This document shows positions 56,328 to 64,000 of a stretch of 64,000 bases of DNA, one piece after another (positions within the stretch are counted from its first letter, which is position 1; each line of letters opens with the position of its first letter). Origin of the DNA: an uncultured Oscillospiraceae bacterium (GTDB lineage: Bacteria > Bacillota > Clostridia > Oscillospirales > Oscillospiraceae); NCBI GenBank assembly GCA_934565795.1, contig CAKTIM010000001.1:123811-187810 (forward strand). Reading direction: 5' to 3'. The notes below the pieces were generated by a model. It was given only the letters and a program-made list of their open reading frames with translations, searched no databases and was not told where the DNA came from. Position numbers and translations under genes: made by a program.

Positions 56328-57371
56328 ATGAAACAACAACTGGAATCCATTCGCCAGCGGGCCATCGAGGCCCTGGACAAGGCCGCCACTCCGGCGGAGC
56401 TGGAGGAGCAGCGGGTCAGGCTGCTGGGCAAGAAGGGCGAGCTGACCGCCGTGCTCAAGCAGATGGGCAAGCTCTCCGCCGAGGAGCGGCCCGTGATGGG
56501 TCAGCTGGCCAACAGCGTCCGCGCCGCCATTGAGGCGCGGCTGGAGGAGCGCAAGGCTGCCGTCCACGCCGCCGCCCTGGAGGCCAAGCTGGCCGCCGAG
56601 GCGCTGGACGTGACCATCCCCGGCGACGAGATCGAGATCGGCCATCAGCACCCCATGAACCAGGTGCTCCAGCAGATCAAGGACGCCTTTGTGGGCATGG
56701 GCTACGAGGTTTACGAGGCTCCCGAGGTGGAGCTGGCGGACTACAACTTCACCCGGCTGAATATTGAAGAGGGTCACCCCTCCCGGGACCGCAGCGACAC
56801 CTTCTACTTCACCGACGACGACAGCGTGCTGCTGCGCACCCAGACCAGCCCCATGCAGATCCGCTACATGGAGACCCACAAGCCCCCCATCTGCATGCTG
56901 GCGCCCGGCCGGGTATTCCGCAAGGACGAGGCCGATGCCACCCACTCGCCCATGTTCCACCAGATCGAGGGTCTGGTGGTGGCCGAGGACATCACCATGG
57001 GCGACCTGAAGGGCGCGCTGATCGGCATTCTGCAAAAGGTGTACGGCGAGAGCGCCGCCACCCGGTTCCGTCCCCACCACTTTCCCTTCACCGAGCCCAG
57101 CTGTGAGATGGACATGGCCTGCCACAAGTGCCACGGAACCGGCGAGCTGGACGGCCAGGTGTGCTCCACCTGCCATGGCGAAGGCTGGATTGAGGTGCTG
57201 GGCGCGGGCATGGTGCATCCCAAGGTGCTGGAAAACTGCGGCATCGACCCGGAGAAGTACACCGGCTTTGCCTTCGGCATGGGCCTGGAGCGGATGGCCA
57301 TGGGCCAGCTGAAGATCAACGACCTGCGCCTGATCTTCGACAACGACGTGCGGTTCCTGAACCAGTTCTAA
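56328..57371 (+). CDS. pheS: Phenylalanyl-tRNA synthetase alpha subunit
   Basis: The 347-residue catalytic subunit of the (alphabeta)2 enzyme. It has an N-terminal coiled coil and motif 2 in PGRVFRKDEADATHSPMFHQIEGLVV, with FTEPSCEMDMAC and motif 3 GFAFGMGLERMAMG. A CHKCHGTGELDGQVCSTCHGEGW segment gives four Cys in two CxxC pairs, a zinc-type insert seen in some bacterial PheS. The start at 56328 follows AGGAGG; the longer frame from 56214 lies inside the leader. Confidence 0.97.
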   Translation: MKQQLESIRQRAIEALDKAATPAELEEQRVRLLGKKGELTAVLKQMGKLSAEERPVMGQLANSVRAAIEARLEERKAAVHAAALEAKLAAEALDVTIPGDEIEIGHQHPMNQVLQQIKDAFVGMGYEVYEAPEVELADYNFTRLNIEEGHPSRDRSDTFYFTDDDSVLLRTQTSPMQIRYMETHKPPICMLAPGRVFRKDEADATHSPMFHQIEGLVVAEDITMGDLKGALIGILQKVYGESAATRFRPHHFPFTEPSCEMDMACHKCHGTGELDGQVCSTCHGEGWIEVLGAGMVHPKVLENCGIDPEKYTGFAFGMGLERMAMGQLKINDLRLIFDNDVRFLNQF

Positions 57372-57384
57372 GGAGGGTTTCCAA

Positions 57385-59772
<2,388 letters not shown>

Positions 59773-59803
59773 GCGGAATTCACAAAATATTCATAGCCAG
59801 CTC

Positions 59804-59832
59804 TTTACAGAATTGCCGGTTTAGGGTATAAT
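59804..59832 (+). promoter_or_regulatory. Promoter of ireB
   Basis: TTTACA (59804-59809), a 17-bp spacer and TATAAT (59827-59832), 33 bp before the start codon. Confidence 0.75.
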
Positions 59833-59865
59833 AGGCTAAAATATCAACAAAAGGAGGCTGAGACC

Positions 59866-60114
59866 ATGACGGGAATGGAAACCCAGACCTTTAAGGTTCC
59901 CGATGACAAGGAGACCATGCGTCATATACTCCGAAGTGTGTTCGATGCCCTGAATGAGAAAGGCTACAACCCCATCAATCAGATCGTCGGCTACCTGCTC
60001 ACCGAGGATCCCACCTACATCACCAACTACGGCAGCGCCCGGAGCATGATCTGCAAGATCGACCGGGACGAGCTGATGCAGGCGCTGGTGCGGGAATACC
60101 TCTTCAAAGAGTAA
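59866..60114 (+). CDS. ireB: IreB-family regulatory phosphoprotein (UPF0297)
   Basis: An 82-residue protein matching the IreB/YrzL family: TQTFKVPD, VFDALNEKGYNPINQIVGYLLTEDPTYITNYGSARSMICKIDRDELMQALVREYL. In enterococci IreB is a substrate of the PASTA kinase IreK and modulates cephalosporin resistance; the Thr near the N-terminus may be the phosphosite. The usual partner genes ruvX and yrzB are not next to it. AAGGAGG precedes the start. Confidence 0.92.
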   Translation: MTGMETQTFKVPDDKETMRHILRSVFDALNEKGYNPINQIVGYLLTEDPTYITNYGSARSMICKIDRDELMQALVREYLFKE

Positions 60115-60140
60115 CAGCCGCCATCCCATTACTCCCCGCC

Positions 60141-60170
60141 AAGAGGCTTTTGCCACGGCAAAAGCCTCTT
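60141..60170 (+). terminator. Hairpin after ireB
   Basis: AAGAGGCTTTTGCC and GGCAAAAGCCTCTT form a perfect 14-bp stem with a 2-nt loop; a tandem 12-bp repeat TTGTTATGTAAC (60169-60192) follows instead of a clean T run. Probable terminator. Confidence 0.65.
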
Positions 60171-60286
60171 GTTATGTAACTTGTTATGTAACTTGAAAAC
60201 TTCATACTTCCTCCGTCTTTACCCCATAAACCTTGCATCATAATTGTAAATTATTTCCTTTTTGCCGATTTCCGAGTAATTAAGGG

Positions 60287-60315
60287 TTGACATGTCGGTT
60301 ACAATATGTTACAAT
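60287..60315 (+). promoter_or_regulatory. Strong promoter of the 96-residue orphan gene
   Basis: TTGACA (60287-60292), exactly 17 bp, TACAAT (60310-60315), 28 bp before the start codon. Confidence 0.8.
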
Positions 60316-60343
60316 TCCACTACATTTTCAGGAGGTTCCTATC

Positions 60344-60634
60344 ATGGCTGATGAAAAAAAGGTTCTGATGTACAAGGGTCGTCCGTTGATGCGCAAGGAC
60401 AATCTGGTGTATTACGGCTCCATGGCAGATAGCCATATCGTAATGATGCAGATTCTGGAGACCAAAAAGGTGAACGATGCCGACATTGCCACCAGGGTTT
60501 CCGTTCAGCTTCAGCTCACCGACCCCACCGCCAGAAGCCGCGACAGAGTTGTCAAGAAGAGTGAGAAGGACGGCTTCTATACTGCCCTGGATGTGGGCAG
60601 CGTCTGGCTGGAGCGCGCTCTGGCCGGTAAATAA
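60344..60634 (+). CDS. Conserved-looking hypothetical protein
   Basis: A 96-residue soluble protein of mixed charge (starts MADEKKVLMYKGRPLMRKDN, ends VWLERALAGK). No domain was recognised. It has a near-consensus promoter and an AGGAGG ribosome binding site, so it is probably abundant. It lies 84 bp upstream of the NlpC/P60 gene and may be co-transcribed with it. Confidence 0.75.
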   Translation: MADEKKVLMYKGRPLMRKDNLVYYGSMADSHIVMMQILETKKVNDADIATRVSVQLQLTDPTARSRDRVVKKSEKDGFYTALDVGSVWLERALAGK

Positions 60635-60718
60635 ACATAAGCGACAACATCAAACATAGCTTTGGCCAGGGCCGCGAATTCCCCGCTCCGGCCAAATCCC
60701 CAGCGACGGAGGTAACGT

Positions 60719-61723
60719 ATGAAGTTTTCCACGCGAGCCGCTGCAATTGTAGCGGCTTTGATGCTTTTTATCGGATGTTTTTCCACCACCGCGTTTGCGG
60801 ATAACGGGGAGCTGGTCTGTGGCATTGGCTTTGTCAGCGCCTCCGGCCTGAACCTGCGGCAGAGTCCCGATACCGCCGCGCCGGTGCTGGCCACCGCCAA
60901 TTCCGGCGAATGCATTGTTGTCCTGGATGTGCAGGACGGCTGGTATCATGTCAGCTATAATCTGCGCGACGGCTACATGAGCGCCGACTATCTCAGCGTG
61001 GCCACCGCCGAAAATGCCGAGCTTGGCTACGGCACAGTGAGCGGTCAGGACGTGAATCTGCGCAGCGGCCCCGGCACCTCGTACAACCGGCTTGCAACCG
61101 CCTCCTATGGCGAAAAATGCTACATAATCGGCCTGAATCAGGGCTGGTACAAGGTTCTTTACAACAACCAGACCTGCTATATCCGCAGCGATTTTCTCAC
61201 GCTGACGGAAATCCCCTATGAAAATCAGGCATCCACCAACACGCCTCAGTATTTCCGGCATGGCCAGGCCATCGGTACGCTGCCCAGCAGCTCCGCCGGG
61301 GTCGCCGCCGTCGGTACCTCTGGCCCCGTGAGCAGCACCTATACCGGCAGCGCCACCGGCGAGCAGATTCTTGCCAAGGCGGCAAGCTACCTGGGCACCC
61401 CCTATGTTTACGGCGGCGCGTCCCCCAGCGGCTTCGACTGCTCCGGGTTTGTGTACTACGTTTACGGCACTTTCGGCATCTCCGTGGGCAGGACGCCTGC
61501 CTCGCAGTACAGCGCCGGAACCCCGGTGGACAAGGCCTCCCTCCAGGCAGGCGACATTGTTCTCTTCGCCGGTACCGCCGGAAGCGGCATTACTCACGCA
61601 GGCATCTACGCGGGGAACGGCCAGTTCATCCACTCCCCCAATTCCCGCAGCACGGTTTCCTATTCCGACCTGACCAGCGGCTATTGGAGCGAGCACTTCT
61701 ACTGCGGCATCCGCGTAGTTTAA
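60719..61723 (+). CDS. Secreted SH3-NlpC/P60 peptidoglycan endopeptidase
   Basis: A 334-residue exported enzyme. Signal peptide about residues 1-27; two bacterial SH3 domains (about 34-95 and 104-165, each with LNLRQSP or VNLRSGPGTSY); a Ser/Thr linker; and an NlpC/P60 domain (about 214-334) with catalytic C241 in FDCSGF, H293 in ITHAGIY and H305 in FIHSP. Such enzymes cut gamma-D-Glu-DAP bonds in stem peptides, fitting the DAP-type MurE. It may act in growth or spore germination. Confidence 0.9.
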   Translation: MKFSTRAAAIVAALMLFIGCFSTTAFADNGELVCGIGFVSASGLNLRQSPDTAAPVLATANSGECIVVLDVQDGWYHVSYNLRDGYMSADYLSVATAENAELGYGTVSGQDVNLRSGPGTSYNRLATASYGEKCYIIGLNQGWYKVLYNNQTCYIRSDFLTLTEIPYENQASTNTPQYFRHGQAIGTLPSSSAGVAAVGTSGPVSSTYTGSATGEQILAKAASYLGTPYVYGGASPSGFDCSGFVYYVYGTFGISVGRTPASQYSAGTPVDKASLQAGDIVLFAGTAGSGITHAGIYAGNGQFIHSPNSRSTVSYSDLTSGYWSEHFYCGIRVV

Positions 61724-61736
61724 AGTTGAAAATTTT

Positions 61737-61765
61737 TACCCGGCCTTTGGGCCGGGTATTTTTTT
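61737..61765 (+). terminator. Terminator of the NlpC/P60 gene
   Basis: TACCCGGCC and GGCCGGGTA form a 9-bp stem with a short TTTG loop, followed by seven T. Confidence 0.9.
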
Positions 61766-61822
61766 GCGCCGGGGCGGGCATAATGGCAAGTAATTTTATG
61801 GGGCCAAAAGGAGTGTTGCCAC

Positions 61823-62842
61823 ATGGCAAGGAACAAACGGGGGAAATGCAGCTTTTCCTTCAGCAGCAGGCCGGTGATTTCCGCCTGGGCCAGCGTCGCG
61901 GGGAAAAAGGAGGCGCAGGGGCCGCTGGCGGGCAGCTTTGACAAAACCTTTAACGATACCCTGCTGGGGCAGAAAACCTGGGAGCAGGCAGAAAAGAAAA
62001 TGCAGGAGCTTTGCCTGAAAACCCTGGCGGAGAAGGCGGGGGTACACATGTGGGAGATCGACCTGGTTTACTCCGGGGATCTGCTGAATCAGTGCATCGG
62101 CTCGTCCTTCTCTCTGCGCAATATGAACATTCCCCACCTGGGGCTGTACGGGGCATGCTCCACCATGGCGGAAAGTCTGCTGCTGGCGGGTCTGACGGTG
62201 GACGGCGGCTATGCCGACCGGGTGGCCGCCATGACCTCGTCCCACTTTGCGTCCTCTGAGCGGCAGTACCGCTTCCCTCTGGGCTACGGCGGGCAGCGGA
62301 CGCCCACGGCCCAGTGGACGGTCACCGGCTCCGGCTCCGCGCTGGTCTGCGGCGCAGGGAAAGGGCCCCGGCTGACCTGCGCCACGGTGGGCACCGTGCG
62401 GGACTTGGGGGTGAAGGACGCCGGAAATATGGGCGCGGCCATGGCCCCCGCCGCCTATTCCACCATCAGGGCCCATCTGGAGGACATGAAGCTGACCCCC
62501 AAGGACTACGACCTGATCGTCACCGGCGACCTGGGCCAGCTGGGCAAGGAGCTGCTTCTGGAGCTGGCCAGCCGGGACGGCCTGGAGCTGGGCGGCATTC
62601 TCACCGACTGCGGCACCATGGTATTCGACAATACAAAGCAGGATGTGCACGCCGGCGGCTCCGGCTGCGGGTGCAGCGCCATCACCCTGTGCGGGCATCT
62701 TTTGGGGCAGCTGGAAACCGGCAAGCTGAAAAAAATCCTGTTCTGCGGCACCGGCGCGCTGCTCTCCCCCACCTCCACCCAGCAGGGTCTGCCCATTCCG
62801 GGGGTCTGTCACGCCGTCGCCATCGAAGGAGGCTTGGACTGA
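61823..62842 (+). CDS. spoVAD: Stage V sporulation protein AD
   Basis: A 339-residue thiolase-like protein of the SpoVA channel that moves dipicolinic acid in spores. Family features: HMWEIDLVYSGDLLNQCIGSSF, NIPHLGLYGACSTMAESLLLA and HAGGSGCGCSAITLCG. SpoVAD binds dipicolinic acid. The start at 61823 follows AAGGAG. It is directly followed by spoVAE, but spoVAC, which usually precedes it, is absent here. Confidence 0.95.
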   Translation: MARNKRGKCSFSFSSRPVISAWASVAGKKEAQGPLAGSFDKTFNDTLLGQKTWEQAEKKMQELCLKTLAEKAGVHMWEIDLVYSGDLLNQCIGSSFSLRNMNIPHLGLYGACSTMAESLLLAGLTVDGGYADRVAAMTSSHFASSERQYRFPLGYGGQRTPTAQWTVTGSGSALVCGAGKGPRLTCATVGTVRDLGVKDAGNMGAAMAPAAYSTIRAHLEDMKLTPKDYDLIVTGDLGQLGKELLLELASRDGLELGGILTDCGTMVFDNTKQDVHAGGSGCGCSAITLCGHLLGQLETGKLKKILFCGTGALLSPTSTQQGLPIPGVCHAVAIEGGLD

Positions 62843-63199
62843 ATGGATTATTTAAAGGCATTTGTCATCGGCGGGCTTTTCTGCCTGATCGGCCAGATTC
62901 TCATCGACAAGACCACCCTGACCCCCGCCCGTATTCTGGTGGGCTACGTGGTGGCCGGGGTGATTTTAGGCGCGGTGGGGCTGTATCAGCCGCTGATCGA
63001 TTTCGCGGGGGCAGGCGCCAGCGTACCCCTGACGGGCTTCGGGGCCACGCTGGCCAAGGGCGTCAAGGAGGCCATCACCGAAAAGGGGCCGCTGGGCATC
63101 CTCACTGGCGGGCTGAAGGCCACAGCAGGCGGCATCACAGCGGCGATCATTTTCGGGCTCCTGGCCGGAATTCTTTTCAAACCCAAGGATAAATCCTAA
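62843..63199 (+). CDS. spoVAE: Stage V sporulation protein AE (SpoVAEb type)
   Basis: A 118-residue membrane protein with three or four hydrophobic segments (FVIGGLFCLIGQILID, ILVGYVVAGVILGAVGLYQPL, GGITAAIIFGLLAGILF). It begins immediately after the spoVAD stop. It forms part of the SpoVA dipicolinic acid channel. Confidence 0.92.
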   Translation: MDYLKAFVIGGLFCLIGQILIDKTTLTPARILVGYVVAGVILGAVGLYQPLIDFAGAGASVPLTGFGATLAKGVKEAITEKGPLGILTGGLKATAGGITAAIIFGLLAGILFKPKDKS

Positions 63200-63256
63200 A
63201 ATTCGGGGCATTCTATCACCGCGGGAAGCCGCAACCAATTTTAGGAGGAAACAGAA

Positions 63257-63361
63257 ATGAGCAACAAGAACCAGAGCCAGAATCAGAACCAGAGCCAGAA
63301 TCAGTCCCAGAACCAGAACGAGAACAGAACTCAGAACCAGGAAGAAAAGCAGTGCCGCTAA
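63257..63361 (+). CDS. 34-residue Asn/Gln-rich microprotein in the spoVA operon
   Basis: Composed mostly of Asn, Gln, Ser and Glu in an NQSQNQ pattern, ending EEKQCR. TAGGAGG lies at normal distance from the ATG, and it sits between spoVAE and a strong terminator, so it is the third gene of the operon. It resembles short Asn/Gln-rich spore proteins in composition only; no family was recognised. Confidence 0.65.
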   Translation: MSNKNQSQNQNQSQNQSQNQNENRTQNQEEKQCR

Positions 63362-63390
63362 CGCGCGGCGCGCACCTATAACGCAACAAA

Positions 63391-63436
63391 GCCCCGGGCG
63401 AATTCGCATCATCAAACGAATCCGCCCGGGGCTTTC
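63391..63436 (+). terminator. Terminator of the spoVA operon
   Basis: A 16-bp stem with one mismatch (GCCCCGGGCG-AATTCG with CGAATCCGCCCGGGGC) and a 10-nt loop, followed by TTTCT. Confidence 0.85.
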
Positions 63437-63464
63437 TGTAATTTTGATCTTCCTGAGGGTGCAG

Positions 63465-63924
63465 TGAATGGAATGCACCCCATCCGTAGGGGCAGATACC
63501 AGCCGCCCAAAAGGTCGCGGAGTTGAGTCGTCAATTGAATGAAAATAGCCAAAGGCTTCTGAGTTCGTAGGGGGCGGCAATTTGTCGCCCCGCTGGGTAC
63601 CGGGATTGAGCGGTTCGGCTGTACAGCTCACGTTCGTTGGGTTGCGGGCGGCTGGTATCCGCCCCCACGGACTCAGAATGTTTAACATGCTACCTTTTTA
63701 GTTGGGTCTCTCTCAAAACCATTACCTGAGTGCCCTCTTCAGTCGCTGAGGCGACAGCTAATTGATTATTGTATCATTGCCACCGGCAATGATTGTTATT
63801 AAAGATTCGCTGCGCTCTGCAACACCCCTCAGGGAAGCTTGGGGATGTATCCCTTTTTTGTTATACGTTCATCGTTACTGCTATCGAAACCGTAAGGTTA
63901 AGGGTCGGCAGGTTGCCGACCCCT
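63465..63924 (+). repeat. Long interspersed repeat, copy D
   Basis: The third full copy of the 460-bp hairpin-rich element, same orientation as copies B and C, without the 64-bp insertion. The remaining bases to 64000 hold no recognisable gene. Confidence 0.85.
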
Positions 63925-64000
63925 GAACTGCGCCCCGTCAAGTAGACAACGAAATAATTAACGAAAAGTTCACAGCGCTGCGGCGCTGTGGCACCCATCC

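Overview
The window is GC-rich DNA from an anaerobic, spore-forming low-branching Firmicute, most likely a gut member of the Oscillospiraceae/Ruminococcaceae (class Clostridia). This is inferred from gene content: SpmA/SpmB and SpoVAD/SpoVAE spore proteins, a T-box leader on pheST, IreB, a dcw cluster headed by mraZ, a DAP-type MurE, a 2[4Fe-4S] ferredoxin and a sortase-assembled pilus. No 16S gene is present, so genus and species are not determined.

Layout. 1-7.3 kb: complete F-type ATP synthase operon (atpZ-like, atpI, B, E, F, H, A, G, D, C) behind a strong promoter; the c subunit has two membrane glutamates, pointing to Na+ coupling. 7.4-9.0 kb: ECF sigma factor and membrane anti-sigma pair. 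9.1-17.4 kb: housekeeping genes (asnS, a GNAT, a polytopic membrane protein, an M28 peptidase, pepD, secG, prfB). 17.7-19.6 kb: tRNA-Ser, an orphan protein, a truncated integrase in an AT-rich patch, and a Val-Asp-Phe-Gly-Cys tRNA operon. 19.7-21.3 kb: hslO and a methyltransferase. 21.3-34.6 kb: division and cell wall cluster on the minus strand (mraZ-rsmH-ftsL-PBP-murE-murF-mraY-ftsW-murG-ftsQ-ftsZ), lacking murD, murC and ftsA. 34.8-40.2 kb: a ClpC-type ATPase diverging from ferredoxin, an adenine methyltransferase-like gene, rsmI, spmA and spmB. 40.4-42.9 kb: a BspA-type leucine-rich-repeat surface protein and a DEDDh exonuclease.

43.5-55.2 kb: a pilus island on the minus strand, read in the order coiled-coil protein, signal peptidase I, 1983-residue adhesin (LPKTG), backbone pilin (LPSTG), class C sortase, minor pilin (IPQTG), second sortase. 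It is bracketed by two directly repeated non-coding elements of about 460 bp (42988-43447 and 55368-55891); a third copy lies at 63465-63924. 56.0-59.8 kb: T-box-controlled pheST. 59.8-63.4 kb: ireB, a small orphan protein, a secreted SH3-NlpC/P60 peptidase, and a spoVAD-spoVAE operon ending in a 34-residue Asn/Gln-rich microprotein.

The most unusual part is the pilus island together with its repeats. The direct repeats would allow RecA-dependent loss or gain of exactly the pilus genes. One repeat copy carries a 64-bp inserted hairpin unit that also exists alone near 40.3 kb. Strong hairpins bracket the backbone pilin gene, and the adhesin begins with seven His-x-His-x(3-4)-Cys motifs. Functions are assigned by reading translations by eye; no database search was possible.
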